Counted from the stretch's first letter, positions 6,639-16,395 are shown. The stretch is 53,942 bases of DNA from Shewanella insulae (GCF_009831655.1 NZ_WRPA01000025.1:1-53942), one strand, 5' to 3'. The notes: a model not told the origin generated them from the letters alone. A program made the numbers and translations.

Positions 6639-9600
6639 TTAGCCTAATTTAGCGCGGACGTTTCTGAACATTCTCATCCATGGGCTGTCTTCGCCCCACT
6701 CGTCAGGATGCCATGAGTTGGCCACGGTTCTAAACACACGCTCAGGGTGTGGCATCATGATGGTGACGCGACCGTCTGTGCTACAGATCCCCGTTAAGGC
6801 GTTTGGCGAGCCGTTAGGATTCTCTGGGTATTGCGTCGCTACCTGACCATGGCCATCGACGAAACGTAGCGCGACAGTGCCAGAGGCCTCTGCGGCGGCT
6901 AGCGCCTCAGGCGATGCGAACTCGGCGCGACCCTCACCGTGAGACACGGCGATCGGCATGCGAGAGCCTTCCATGCCTTCGAAGAAGAGGGATGGGCTCT
7001 TCTGCACTTCCACCAGGCTGAAACGCGCCTCGAAGCGCTCGGAGCGGTTACGCACGAAGTGTGGCCAATGCTCTGTGCCTGGAATGATATCTTTCAGGTT
7101 AGAGAGCATCTGACAACCGTTACACACCCCAAGGGCGAAGCTGTCGTTACGCCCGAAGAAGCGGCTGAACTCTTCACGGGCGCGGCCGTTGAACAGAATC
7201 GACTTAGCCCAACCTTCACCGGCGCCCAGCACGTCACCGTAGGAGAAGCCACCACAGGCCGCCAGGCCCTGGAACTCTTCTAGGCTGATACGGCCCGAGA
7301 GAATGTCTGACATGTGAACGTCGCGGCTCTCGAAGCCGGCGCGATCGAAGGCGGCGGCCATCTCGAGGTGCGAGTTAACCCCCTGCTCACGCAGAATCGC
7401 CATCTTAGGCGCTGTGCCCTTGAGGATATAAGGTGCGGCGATATCTTCGCTCGGGTCGAACTTGAGATCCACGGTCAAGCCTGGGGCATCGGCCACCTGC
7501 TTGAGCTTGAACTCTTCCTCTGCACACTCTGGGTTATCACGCATCGCCTGCATGCGATAAGTGGTCTCGGCCCAGATGGTACGCAGCTCGGTGCGTGACT
7601 CGGCCAATACCTCATTTGATGCATCGCGGATGATAATGCTGTCGCCGGCCACAGGCTTGGCAACCACATGGCAGGTCACACCGGCCTCCTGGTACTGCGC
7701 CTTGATAGCCTGGCTATCGGCGGCGCGCACCTGGATCACGGCGCCCAGCTCTTCGTTGAACAAACGCTCAAGGTGAGTGCCCGTCAGCGCGCTGAGATCC
7801 ACATCCAGACCCGTGTTACCGGCGAACGCCATCTCTACTAAGGTAGTGAACAAGCCACCGTCGCTACGGTCGTGATAGGCCAGCAGCGCCTTGTCAGCTA
7901 CTAGCGCCTGAGTCACCTCGAAGAAGCCACGCAGCAGCGCCGCATCGGCCAAATCTGGCGCCTTGTCGCCCAGCTCACCGTACACCTGCGCCAGACATGA
8001 ACCGCCCAGGCGACGCTCGCCCTGGCTAAGGTCGACCAGCAGCAGCTCGGTATCGCCCTTGTCGCTTCTCAGCTCAGGAGTCACCGTCTTACGAATATCC
8101 TGCACCGCACCGAAGGCAGTGATCACCAGCGACATAGGCGAGGTAACCGCCTTATCTTCGCCGCCATCCTGCCAGGCCGTCTTCATCGACATAGAGTCTT
8201 TACCCACGGGGATGGTGAGATCCAGCTCAGGACACAGCTCTTCGCCCACGGCCTTGACCGCCTCGTACAGACCCGCGTCTTCACCCGGGTGACCCGCGGC
8301 AGACATCCAGTTAGCCGACAGCTTGATACGCTTGAGTGAGCCGATATCACTGCCGGCGATGTTCATGATAGATTCGGCTACCGCCATGCGCGCCGAGGCG
8401 CCAAAGTCCAGCAGTGCCAGGGGCGTGCGCTCGCCCATAGACATGGCTTCACCGCTGTAGGAGTCGAAGCTAGATGCGGTCACGGCGCAGTCGGCCACCG
8501 GCACCTGCCAAGGACCAACCATCTGGTCACGATTCACCAGACCGGTTACCGTGCGGTCACCGATAGTGATCAGGAAGGTCTTCTCGGCAACAGTAGGCAG
8601 ACGCAGTACGCGGCGCACCGCGTCTTTGAGCTCGATCGTCTCTTGTGCCAGCGCTGGCGATTCCGCCTTTTGCGACACCACGTCACGGCTCATCTTAGGC
8701 GCCTTGCCTAGTAAGACTTCAAGGGGCAGATCGATAGGCTTGTTGTCGAAGTGCTCATCCGACAGGCTCAGGTGACGCTCCTCGGTTGCCTCACCCACCA
8801 CGGCAAATGGCGCGCGCTCACGCTCACAGATGGCGGTGAACAACTCAAGGTTTTCCGGCGCTACAGAGAGAACATAACGCTCCTGCGACTCGTTACACCA
8901 GATCTCCAGCGGGCTCATGCCCGGCTCGTCCGATGGCACGTTACGCAGCTCGAAACGACCACCGCGTCCGCCGTCGTCCACCAACTCAGGGAAGGCGTTT
9001 GACAGACCGCCCGCACCCACGTCGTGGATAAATTGAATTGGGTTAGCATCGCCCATCTGCCAGCAGCGATCGATCACTTCCTGGCAACGACGCTCCATCT
9101 CTGGGTTGTCACGCTGCACGGAGGCGAAATCGAGATCTTCGCTCGACTGACCCGAAGCCATGGAGGAGGCCGCGCCGCCGCCCAGGCCGATGTTCATCGC
9201 AGGGCCACCCAGTACGATCAGCTTGGCGCCGACGGTGATCTCACCCTTCTGCACATGCTCTTCGCGAATGTTACCCAGACCACCGGCAAGCATAATAGGC
9301 TTGTGATAGCCACGCACCTCGACACCGTTGTGGCTCGAGACTTGTTGCTCGTAGGTACGGAAGTAGCCCAGCAGCGCCGGACGACCAAATTCGTTGTTAA
9401 AGGCCGCGCCGCCCAATGGGCCTTCGGTCATGATATCCAGCGCGGTAACGATGCGATCTGGCTTACCATAATCGCCTTCCCACGGCTGTACGAAACCTGG
9501 GATCTTAAGGTTTGATACGCTAAAGCCGGTGAGGCCAGCCTTTGGCTTAGAGCCGCGACCGGTTGCGCCTTCGTCGCGGATCTCACCGCCTGAACCTGTG

Positions 9601-10520
9601 GCTGCACCCGGGTATGGGCTGATGGCCGTCGGGTGGTTGTGAGTCTCCACCTTCATCAGGATATGCATTGGCTCTGTGTGATAGGCATAAACCCCATTTT
9701 GTTCGGGGAAGAAACGGCCGGCGACAGAACCTTCCATCACGGCGGCGTTGTCTTTATAGGCAGATAGAACGTGCTCAGGGGTCTTCTCGAAGGTGTTCTT
9801 GATCATCTTGAACAGCGACTTTGGCTGCACCTCGCCGTCGATGGTCCAGTCGGCGTTGAAGATCTTGTGACGGCAGTGCTCTGAGTTCGCCTGGGCAAAC
9901 ATCATCAGCTCGACATCGTTGGGGTTACGATTCAGACGCTGGAAGTTTTCCACCAGGTAGTCGATCTCATCCGGCGCCAGCGCCAGACCCAGTTTAACGT
10001 TGGCCGCTTCCAGTGCCGCCTTGCCTTCGCCCAGCACGTCGACGCTGGTAAAGACTGCAGGCTCGGTGCGGGCAAACAGACTGCTCGCCTGCTCGAAATC
10101 TGCCAGAACCACTTCGACCATGCGGTCGTGCAGCAGGCCAAGCAGCTGTTTCTGCTGGGCGTCGTCCAGATTATCGGCCTGAACATAGTAGGCAATACCG
10201 CGCTCTAGGCGCTTGACCTTGTTCAGACCACAATTATGAGCGATGTCGGTCGCTTTCGACGACCATGGAGAGATGGTGCCCGGACGCGGCGTTACGAAGT
10301 ACAAAGTGCCTTGGGGCGCATGTGCTTCAATCGCAGGTCCATAGGTTAACAGTTTGGCCAGCTGCTGGGTTTCGCCAGCGTCCAACGCCTCTGTCAAATC
10401 GGCTAAATGAATGAACTCAGCATAGATATCTTGTACTGGAAGCGCCGCACTCTGACAGGCCTCCATTAGCTTTTGGACTCTAAACGCTGATAATGCTGGG
10501 GCTCCGCGGATGATCTCCAT
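6639..10520 (-). CDS. purL: phosphoribosylformylglycinamidine synthase
   Basis: The enzyme converts FGAR, glutamine and ATP to FGAM, the fourth step of purine synthesis, in the cytoplasm. The 1293 residues match the large single-chain gammaproteobacterial form. They comprise an N-terminal PurS-like domain, two synthetase halves (with EIRDEGATGRG, NEFGRPALLGYFRT and HPGEDAGLYEAVKAVGEEL) and a C-terminal class I glutaminase with the catalytic Cys in GVCNGCQM and the His/Glu pair in MPHPERVF. Identity to the Escherichia coli protein is visibly high throughout. ATG at 10520 is chosen; GTG directly before it is equally possible because AAGGTG sits 9-12 bases upstream. It is monocistronic with its own terminator. 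Confidence 0.98.
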   Translation of the reverse strand: MEIIRGAPALSAFRVQKLMEACQSAALPVQDIYAEFIHLADLTEALDAGETQQLAKLLTYGPAIEAHAPQGTLYFVTPRPGTISPWSSKATDIAHNCGLNKVKRLERGIAYYVQADNLDDAQQKQLLGLLHDRMVEVVLADFEQASSLFARTEPAVFTSVDVLGEGKAALEAANVKLGLALAPDEIDYLVENFQRLNRNPNDVELMMFAQANSEHCRHKIFNADWTIDGEVQPKSLFKMIKNTFEKTPEHVLSAYKDNAAVMEGSVAGRFFPEQNGVYAYHTEPMHILMKVETHNHPTAISPYPGAATGSGGEIRDEGATGRGSKPKAGLTGFSVSNLKIPGFVQPWEGDYGKPDRIVTALDIMTEGPLGGAAFNNEFGRPALLGYFRTYEQQVSSHNGVEVRGYHKPIMLAGGLGNIREEHVQKGEITVGAKLIVLGGPAMNIGLGGGAASSMASGQSSEDLDFASVQRDNPEMERRCQEVIDRCWQMGDANPIQFIHDVGAGGLSNAFPELVDDGGRGGRFELRNVPSDEPGMSPLEIWCNESQERYVLSVAPENLELFTAICERERAPFAVVGEATEERHLSLSDEHFDNKPIDLPLEVLLGKAPKMSRDVVSQKAESPALAQETIELKDAVRRVLRLPTVAEKTFLITIGDRTVTGLVNRDQMVGPWQVPVADCAVTASSFDSYSGEAMSMGERTPLALLDFGASARMAVAESIMNIAGSDIGSLKRIKLSANWMSAAGHPGEDAGLYEAVKAVGEELCPELDLTIPVGKDSMSMKTAWQDGGEDKAVTSPMSLVITAFGAVQDIRKTVTPELRSDKGDTELLLVDLSQGERRLGGSCLAQVYGELGDKAPDLADAALLRGFFEVTQALVADKALLAYHDRSDGGLFTTLVEMAFAGNTGLDVDLSALTGTHLERLFNEELGAVIQVRAADSQAIKAQYQEAGVTCHVVAKPVAGDSIIIRDASNEVLAESRTELRTIWAETTYRMQAMRDNPECAEEEFKLKQVADAPGLTVDLKFDPSEDIAAPYILKGTAPKMAILREQGVNSHLEMAAAFDRAGFESRDVHMSDILSGRISLEEFQGLAACGGFSYGDVLGAGEGWAKSILFNGRAREEFSRFFGRNDSFALGVCNGCQMLSNLKDIIPGTEHWPHFVRNRSERFEARFSLVEVQKSPSLFFEGMEGSRMPIAVSHGEGRAEFASPEALAAAEASGTVALRFVDGHGQVATQYPENPNGSPNALTGICSTDGRVTIMMPHPERVFRTVANSWHPDEWGEDSPWMRMFRNVRAKLG

Positions 10521-10569
10521 CACGTCTTTTCACCTTATTATTTATAATTGCAGGGTCAGATCTGGCGCT

Positions 10570-10575
10570 ATTATA
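10570..10575 (-). promoter_or_regulatory. candidate -10 element of purL
   Basis: On the minus strand this is TATAAT followed by the GC-rich AGCGCC, about 50 bases before the purL start. No good -35 hexamer is visible at 17 bases. Confidence 0.35.
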
Positions 10576-10793
10576 GGGAAATGTGGGGCACAAATCATCC
10601 GTAGCTTGGCTTCAAAACGGCGTTTCTCTCGATTTATTATCACCATAGCGCGAAAACAGCTTTACGTTTTAAAGAAACTGGCGCAGCGCCAATTTCATGC
10701 CCCATACTTAAGTGGGCTAAACGCCAAAATCATCCATAGACCAACAAACAATTTCAGCCGAAATAATCGCCATTATTGCCTTTGACCAGCTTG

Positions 10794-10802
10794 TGATATA
10801 AT
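10794..10802 (+). promoter_or_regulatory. candidate extended -10 promoter of mltF
   Basis: TGATATAAT is a perfect extended -10 element (TGnTATAAT) about 44 bases before the mltF ATG. The -35 region (TTGCCT) is weak, as is common for extended -10 promoters. Confidence 0.45.
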
Positions 10803-10845
10803 CGTCGGCCGATTTTTATAAAATGGATTAAAAAATAGTAACTTA

Positions 10846-12276
10846 ATGAGAACTTTCCTGCTGATTCTATACTGTGTATCGCTACTGACGGCTTGTCAGG
10901 GCGAACGCGTGGAACCAGCAAAAGTGGTTGAGACCCAGCCCAAAACCCAGCTCAATGTCGGTACCTTGTACGGCGCGCAGATCTATGTGACCACGGGTCA
11001 GGGACTCGCGGGCTTCGACTATGAGATGGCCGAGCGCTTCGCCAGACATCAGGGGCTTGAGCTCAAGATGCAGCCCTACCCCACCATAGGCGATCTCTAC
11101 CAGGCCATGCAGACGGGTGAGATAGACCTGATCGCCGCGGGACTGGCCGATACCCAGAGCCGCAGAGAACAGTTCAGGCTGGGGCCACCGCTCTACTATG
11201 TTAATCAGGTACTGGTCTACAAGCAGGGGGCCAAATACCCTGCGGATATCAGCCAGCTGGATGACAACATTACCGTGATCTCCGACTCCTCCTTTATCGA
11301 GACCCTGGCCGAGCTGCAAAAACTCTACCCCGAGCTGGTATGGGATCAACAAGGAGACAAGGATAGCGAAGAGCTGCTGGCGATGATCGCCCGCGACGAG
11401 ATAAGCTATACCATAGCCGATTCGACCACCTTCGAGATCAATCGCCGCTACATGCCGGAACTCAGGGCCGGTCCTGTACTACGTGAAGATCAGGCCGTGG
11501 TCTGGCTGTTGCCCCCCAACGGCAGCGATCGATTGATGAGCGATCTGCTGAGTTTCTGGCATAAAGAGAAACGGGCAGGCACCCTGGCCCACCTGAACGA
11601 GAAATATTTCGCCCATGTGAAGCGCTTCGACTATGTGGATACTCGCGCCTTCCTGCGGGCCATAGACAGCAGACTCCCCAAGTACCGCGATAACTTTGTC
11701 GAATATGCCGGCGATCTCGACTGGCGTAAGCTGGCGGCCACCGCCTACCAAGAGTCTCATTGGAACCCCAACGCCCGCTCACCCACAGGCGTGCGCGGCT
11801 TGATGATGCTTACCCTGCCCACCGCCAAACAGATGGGAATTTCGAATCGTCTCGATCCAGAGCAGAGCATACGCGGCGGCGCCAAATACCTGAGCGACAT
11901 CCTCAATCGCCTGCCGGAATCGATTCCGGAGAATCAGCGCATGTGGTTTGCGCTGGCCTCCTACAACATAGGCTATGGCCATGTGGAAGATGCCCGCAAG
12001 CTGGCGCAATCTATGGGACTTAACCCCAGTGCCTGGCGCGACTTGAAGAAGGTATTGCCCCTGCTGCAGAAGCGTAAGTACTACAAACAGACCCGTTACG
12101 GCTATGCCCGCGGCAGCGAGGCGGTTCACTATGTGGATAACATCAGGCGCTACTACGACACCCTGGTATGGATTGACAATCAGCATCAACAGCTACAAGA
12201 TGAGATGATGGAAGCGCAACAACAAACAGCCGAAAAACAATCACAAAGCGGTGTTTCAGCGAGTCAGCCCGATTAA
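10846..12276 (+). CDS. mltF: membrane-bound lytic murein transglycosylase F
   Basis: MltF cleaves the glycan strands of peptidoglycan at the inner face of the outer membrane. The 476-residue protein starts with a lipoprotein signal (lipobox LTAC, Cys17). A periplasmic-binding-protein-like domain follows at about residues 35-265, with GFDYEMAERFARHQ and typical family-3 SBP motifs. The SLT catalytic domain at about 285-440 has the catalytic Glu in YQESHWNPNARSPTGVRG and the later ASYNIGYGHV motif. The C-terminus is Gln-rich. This order and length fit MltF (YfhD). It is transcribed away from purL, the conserved neighbour in many gammaproteobacteria. Confidence 0.94.
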   Translation: MRTFLLILYCVSLLTACQGERVEPAKVVETQPKTQLNVGTLYGAQIYVTTGQGLAGFDYEMAERFARHQGLELKMQPYPTIGDLYQAMQTGEIDLIAAGLADTQSRREQFRLGPPLYYVNQVLVYKQGAKYPADISQLDDNITVISDSSFIETLAELQKLYPELVWDQQGDKDSEELLAMIARDEISYTIADSTTFEINRRYMPELRAGPVLREDQAVVWLLPPNGSDRLMSDLLSFWHKEKRAGTLAHLNEKYFAHVKRFDYVDTRAFLRAIDSRLPKYRDNFVEYAGDLDWRKLAATAYQESHWNPNARSPTGVRGLMMLTLPTAKQMGISNRLDPEQSIRGGAKYLSDILNRLPESIPENQRMWFALASYNIGYGHVEDARKLAQSMGLNPSAWRDLKKVLPLLQKRKYYKQTRYGYARGSEAVHYVDNIRRYYDTLVWIDNQHQQLQDEMMEAQQQTAEKQSQSGVSASQPD

Positions 12277-12327
12277 TAAGCTAACGCTTGTGATATAGAT
12301 AGCGCAGCGGCCTAACGGAGGTTCATC

Positions 12328-12465
12328 ATGAAAAGAAAGACCTTAAACAATCTGTCTTCACGGCGAAGAACTCTGCTTAAGATACGCCACCAACATACGA
12401 TCAACCGACAGAAGCAGTTCTTCACCTTCATCAAGCAACCTGGCAGCCTGAGCCCAATCGACTAA
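12328..12465 (+). CDS. 45-residue very basic hypothetical protein
   Basis: This ORF of 45 codons has a good GGAGG-type ribosome binding site (CGGAGG, seven bases before the ATG) and ends 33 bases before a strong terminator. The peptide is highly basic, with RKTLNNLSSRRRTLLKIRHQH and several more Lys/Arg, and has no membrane segment. It follows mltF by 51 bases on the same strand and could be the last gene of that transcript. I do not recognise it. The strong ribosome binding site and placement favour a real gene; the lack of a known family keeps confidence moderate. Confidence 0.45.
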   Translation: MKRKTLNNLSSRRRTLLKIRHQHTINRQKQFFTFIKQPGSLSPID

Positions 12466-12496
12466 TCAAGGCAGCGCCAAAACAAACTAATGACTC

Positions 12497-12533
12497 TAAA
12501 AAAAACAAGGGCCTATTGCCCTTGTTTTTTTTC
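12497..12533. terminator. bidirectional terminator between mltF unit and tadA
   Basis: AAAAACAAGGGC and GCCCTTGTTTTT pair around a five-base loop with long A and T tracts on both sides. The stem includes the last codons and stop of tadA (stop at 12513-12515), so coding sequence and terminator overlap on the minus strand. Confidence 0.9.
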
Positions 12534-13049
12534 TGCCATCTTAAGTGCCTTCTTCTCCTGGCGTCGCCGGCGAAAGAAGGCGCTGAGCTGCTCGCCGCAC
12601 TCGCCCGCCAGCACCCCAGAGGTCACCTCAAGCTGATGATTGAAGGCGCTGTTTCTCACCAGATCCATCACGCTGCCGGCCGCGCCAGTCTTGAGATCGT
12701 CGGCGCCATACACCAGACGACCGATTCTGGCGTGCACCATGGCCCCAGCGCACATGGCGCAGGGCTCTAGGGTGACATACAAGGTGGTATCAAGCAGACG
12801 ATAGTTTTCCACCAGCTGGCCCGCGGCGCGAATACACTCCATCTCGGCGTGGGCACTGGCATCGTGACGGCAGATGCTGAGGTTATAGCCTGTCGCTATC
12901 ACCCTGTCGTCTTTCACTAGCAGAGCGCCCACCGGCACCTCACCCTGTAACTCCGCCTGGGCGGCCAGCGCCATGGCTTGACGCATAAAGGCCTCATCTT
13001 TTGCCGCCTGCTGCTCCAGGCTGACTCGATTCTCTATCGACTTACTCAT
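12513..13049 (-). CDS. tadA: tRNA-specific adenosine deaminase TadA
   Basis: TadA deaminates A34 to inosine in the anticodon of tRNA-Arg(ACG). The 178-residue protein shows the zinc-dependent deaminase signature: HAEMECI with the zinc His and proton-shuttle Glu, then PCAMCAGAM with the two zinc cysteines, followed by RLVYGADDLKTGAAGS. It has a longer, Lys/Arg-rich C-terminus (RRRRQEKKALKMAEKKQGQ) than the minimal enzyme, whose last codons form half of the terminator. The N-terminal start is chosen at the first ATG. The mltF-tadA adjacency with convergent orientation is common in this group. Confidence 0.95.
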   Translation of the reverse strand: MSKSIENRVSLEQQAAKDEAFMRQAMALAAQAELQGEVPVGALLVKDDRVIATGYNLSICRHDASAHAEMECIRAAGQLVENYRLLDTTLYVTLEPCAMCAGAMVHARIGRLVYGADDLKTGAAGSVMDLVRNSAFNHQLEVTSGVLAGECGEQLSAFFRRRRQEKKALKMAEKKQGQ

Positions 13050-13139
13050 CTGTTCTCTATCATTTTGGCCACAAGGACCCTGCTGTCGTCTAAGCTTATC
13101 GGCTTACTTTATCTAGCAGGAACATAATGCCACTCAAAT

Positions 13140-13170
13140 AAAAAAGGGCATATCACTATGCCCCCTTTCT
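13140..13170 (-). terminator. Rho-independent terminator of guaBA
   Basis: On the minus strand GGGCATA and TATGCCC pair around GTGA and are followed by TTTTTT. It lies about 35 bases after the guaA stop codon. Confidence 0.85.
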
Positions 13171-13196
13171 ATCTCTCAACTCATCTTATCGCGGAA

Positions 13197-14774
13197 TTAT
13201 TCCCACTCGATGGTTGCAGGTGGCTTACCCGAGATATCGTAAACCACGCGAGAGATACCGTCGATCTCATTGATGATACGGTTGGAGACTCTGCCAAGGA
13301 AGTCGTATGGCAGATGCGCCCAGTGGGCCGTCATGAAGTCTATGGTTTCCACCGCACGCAGGGATACCACCCAGTCGTATTTACGGCCATCGCCCATCAC
13401 GCCCACACTGCGTACCGGCAGGAAGACGGTAAAGGCCTGGCTCACCTTGTTGTACAGGTCGGCCTTATGTAGCTCTTCGATGAAGATGGCATCGGCACGG
13501 CGCAGCAGGTCACAGTACTCTTTCTTCACTTCACCCAGTACACGTACCCCCAGGCCTGGGCCAGGGAATGGGTGGCGATAAAGCATGTTGTAAGGCAGGC
13601 CAAGCTCTAGACCTATCTTACGCACTTCATCCTTAAACAGCTCGCGTAGCGGCTCGACCAGCCCCAGCTCCATATCATCCGGTAGACCGCCAACGTTATG
13701 GTGTGACTTGATCACGTGCGCCTTACCGGTAGCACTGCCCGCCGATTCGATCACGTCCGGATAGATGGTGCCCTGCGCCAGCCACTTGGCATTAACGCAC
13801 TTGCGTGACTCTTCATCGAAGATATCGACAAACACCTTGCCTATGATCTTACGCTTGGCTTCTGGGTCAGCTTCACCGGCCAGCGCCTCGAGGAAACGTG
13901 ATTCGGCGTCGACGTGAACGATATTCAGGCCGAAGTGATCGCCAAACATCTCCAGAACCTGATCGGCCTCGTTCAGACGCAGCAGACCGTTATCGACAAA
14001 TACACAGGTCAGCTTGCTGCCGATAGCGCGGTGCAGCAGCATGGCCACGACCGAAGAGTCTACGCCGCCAGACAGACCCAGGATAACCTCGTCATCGCCG
14101 ACCTGCTCCTTGATACGAGCCACAGCGTCTTCGATGATAGAAGCAGGCTTCCAGTTGGCTTCACACTGACAGATATCCAGCGTGAAATGCTCCAGCATGC
14201 GCTTCCCCTGACGGGTGTGAGTCACTTCCGGGTGGAACTGAACGCCGTAGAAGCGCTTCTCTTCGTTTGCCATTGCGGCATAAGGACAGGTATCTGTCTT
14301 AGCCACAGTCACGAAACCTTCAGGGATCTCGGAGACCTTGTCGCCGTGGCTCATCCAGACATCCAGCAGCGCCTTGCCGCTGTCGCTGACCGCATCTTCG
14401 ATGCTCTTGAACAGCTCAGATGCCGCCTGAACTTCTACCTGGGCATAGCCGAATTCACCTTCGCCTACACCTTTGATCACCTTACCGCCCAGCTGCTCTG
14501 ACATGGTCTGCATGCCGTAGCAGATCCCAAGTACGGGCACGCCGGCGTTAAACACATATTCAGGGGCACGAGGCGAATTGTCGGCGGTGACGCTCTCTGG
14601 ACCACCGGCCAAGATAATACCGTTAGGCGCAAAGGCTTTGATCTGCTCTTCAGACACATCCCAGGCCCAAAGCTCACAGTAAACACCGATCTCACGGATA
14701 CGGCGGGCAATCAATTGCGTGTACTGAGATCCAAAATCGAGAATGAGGATCTTATGATCATGAATGTTGCTCAT
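13197..14774 (-). CDS. guaA: GMP synthase (glutamine-hydrolysing)
   Basis: GuaA aminates XMP to GMP with glutamine and ATP, the last step of guanine nucleotide synthesis. The 525 residues have the family layout. A class I glutaminase domain at about 1-200 has the nucleophile in GICYGMQTM and the catalytic His-Glu in VQFHPEVTHT. An ATP pyrophosphatase domain has the P-loop LGLSGGVDSSVVA, and the C-terminal dimerisation domain ends in KPPATIEWE. It is the second gene of guaBA, 104 bases after guaB, with a hairpin in the gap. Full length and all key residues are present. Confidence 0.98.
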   Translation of the reverse strand: MSNIHDHKILILDFGSQYTQLIARRIREIGVYCELWAWDVSEEQIKAFAPNGIILAGGPESVTADNSPRAPEYVFNAGVPVLGICYGMQTMSEQLGGKVIKGVGEGEFGYAQVEVQAASELFKSIEDAVSDSGKALLDVWMSHGDKVSEIPEGFVTVAKTDTCPYAAMANEEKRFYGVQFHPEVTHTRQGKRMLEHFTLDICQCEANWKPASIIEDAVARIKEQVGDDEVILGLSGGVDSSVVAMLLHRAIGSKLTCVFVDNGLLRLNEADQVLEMFGDHFGLNIVHVDAESRFLEALAGEADPEAKRKIIGKVFVDIFDEESRKCVNAKWLAQGTIYPDVIESAGSATGKAHVIKSHHNVGGLPDDMELGLVEPLRELFKDEVRKIGLELGLPYNMLYRHPFPGPGLGVRVLGEVKKEYCDLLRRADAIFIEELHKADLYNKVSQAFTVFLPVRSVGVMGDGRKYDWVVSLRAVETIDFMTAHWAHLPYDFLGRVSNRIINEIDGISRVVYDISGKPPATIEWE

Positions 14775-14839
14775 GCTTTACCTTTTATCTTTCAGATTTT
14801 TTGCCAATGTCCTATTTATCAAGACCTGGCTTAAGAAAA

Positions 14840-14866
14840 GGCAGTGTATTTTTCAATGACACTGCC
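14840..14866 (-). terminator. hairpin between guaB and guaA
   Basis: GGCAGTGT and ACACTGCC form a perfect 8-bp stem with an 11-base loop. On the minus strand it is followed by TTTTCTT, a weak terminator tail. It lies 12 bases after the guaB stop. It may act as a partial terminator or stabilise the upstream mRNA, lowering guaA relative to guaB. Confidence 0.5.
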
Positions 14867-14878
14867 TGATTTCAATAA

Positions 14879-16345
14879 TTAAGAACCGCTACGATAGTTA
14901 GGGGCTTCTTTGCTGATGGTCACGTCGTGAACGTGGGACTCACCCATACCCGCCGAGGTCACCTTCACAAATTCCGCCTTCTCATTAAGGTCTTTAATGG
15001 TAGGACATCCTGTGAGCCCCATGCATGAACGTAGGCCACCCATGTGTTGATGGATGATCTCCTTCAGCTTCCCCTTATAAGGCACGCGCCCCTCGATACC
15101 CTCGGGTACCAGCTTATCGGCGGCGTTATCGCTCTGGAAGTAACGGTCTGAAGAACCTTGTGTCATGGCACCCAATGAACCCATGCCGCGGTATGACTTG
15201 TATGCACGGCCGTTGTATAGCTCGGTTTCACCTGGCGCCTCGTCGGTACCGGCAAACATAGAGCCCGCCATGATGCATGATGCACCGGCCGCCAGCGCCT
15301 TAGCCAAGTCGCCAGAGAAGCGGATGCCGCCATCGGCGATAACCGGGATATCTAAGTGCTTAACTGCCGCAGCGGCATCGGATACTGCGGTAATTTGCGG
15401 TACACCCACACCGGTTACGATACGTGTGGTACAGATAGAGCCTGGGCCAATACCTACCTTAACGGCGTTCACACCGGCTTCAACCAATGCCAGGGCACCT
15501 TCAGCCGTGGCCACGTTACCGCCAACGATCTGTAGATCTGGATACTTGCCGCGGGTGTCGCGAATACGCTGAAGTACGCCTTCAGAGTGACCGTGAGATG
15601 AATCGATAAGCAGCACGTCGATACCGGCCTTAACCAGGGCGTCGACACGCTCTTCGTTGCCAGCACCGGCACCTACAGCCGCACCGACCCGCAGGCGACC
15701 CAACTCATCTTTACAGGCGTTAGGCTTACGCTCGGCTTTTTGGAAATCTTTAACTGTGATTAGGCCTTTGAGTCTGAAGTCAGCATCGACCACCAGAACC
15801 TTCTCGACGCGGTGAGCGTGCATCAACTTCTGCACTTCATCCAGCGGCGTGCCTTCAGGCACAGTCACCAGACGCTCTTTAGGCGTCATCACCTTGTCAA
15901 CGGTGCGAGACCAGTCGGTGATGAAACGTACGTCACGACCCGTGATGATGCCCACCAACTCATTGGCTTCGTCAATCACAGGATAACCCGCAAAGCCGTT
16001 CTTCTCAGTCAGGGCCTTAAGCTGCTCAAGTGTCGTATTAGGCGTGACCGTTACAGGTTGCTGAACGATACCGGCTTCATAGATCTTTACCTGGCGAACT
16101 TGCTCGGCCTGCTGCTCTATGCTCATATTTTTATGGATAAAACCAATACCACCTTCCTGTGCCATGGCGATGGCAAGGCGCGCTTCAGTCACGGTATCCA
16201 TGGCTGCAGACACGATAGGCATATTGAGTTCGATCTTTTGGGTTAAGCGAGTCTTAAGAACGGCAGTGTTAGGGAGTACGGTCGAGTGTGCAGGAACAAG
16301 CAACACATCATCAAAGGTTAGTGCTTCTTTTTTTAAACGTAGCAT
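14879..16345 (-). CDS. guaB: IMP dehydrogenase
   Basis: GuaB oxidises IMP to XMP with NAD+, the committed step toward GMP. The 488-residue protein is a TIM barrel interrupted at about residues 93-205 by a pair of CBS domains (IITGRDVRFITDW, LKGLITVKDFQ). The catalytic cysteine sits in GIGPGSICTTRIV, and the flap carries YRGMGSLGAM and the conserved Arg-Tyr region. It heads the guaBA operon and is divergent from xseA, a conserved arrangement. The promoter at 16396-16424 has a GC-rich discriminator, as expected for growth-rate and ppGpp-sensitive genes. Confidence 0.98.
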   Translation of the reverse strand: MLRLKKEALTFDDVLLVPAHSTVLPNTAVLKTRLTQKIELNMPIVSAAMDTVTEARLAIAMAQEGGIGFIHKNMSIEQQAEQVRQVKIYEAGIVQQPVTVTPNTTLEQLKALTEKNGFAGYPVIDEANELVGIITGRDVRFITDWSRTVDKVMTPKERLVTVPEGTPLDEVQKLMHAHRVEKVLVVDADFRLKGLITVKDFQKAERKPNACKDELGRLRVGAAVGAGAGNEERVDALVKAGIDVLLIDSSHGHSEGVLQRIRDTRGKYPDLQIVGGNVATAEGALALVEAGVNAVKVGIGPGSICTTRIVTGVGVPQITAVSDAAAAVKHLDIPVIADGGIRFSGDLAKALAAGASCIMAGSMFAGTDEAPGETELYNGRAYKSYRGMGSLGAMTQGSSDRYFQSDNAADKLVPEGIEGRVPYKGKLKEIIHQHMGGLRSCMGLTGCPTIKDLNEKAEFVKVTSAGMGESHVHDVTISKEAPNYRSGS

Positions 16346-16395
16346 GGCAACATCTCCCCATGTAGGTGATATAAGAGGTAAAATATTGCGGCGGG

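Larger units (their letters stand above)
10524..10845. other. divergent promoter region purL/mltF
   Basis: This 320-base region separates purL (minus) from mltF (plus). A plus-strand frame at 10510-10785 overlaps the purL start and has no family resemblance, so it is not called. Candidate -10 elements for both genes are listed separately. I do not see a convincing PurR operator. Confidence 0.5.

Noticed and set aside
10510..10785. 91-codon plus-strand frame between purL and mltF
   Set aside because: Overlaps the purL start and the divergent promoter region; composition not protein-like.
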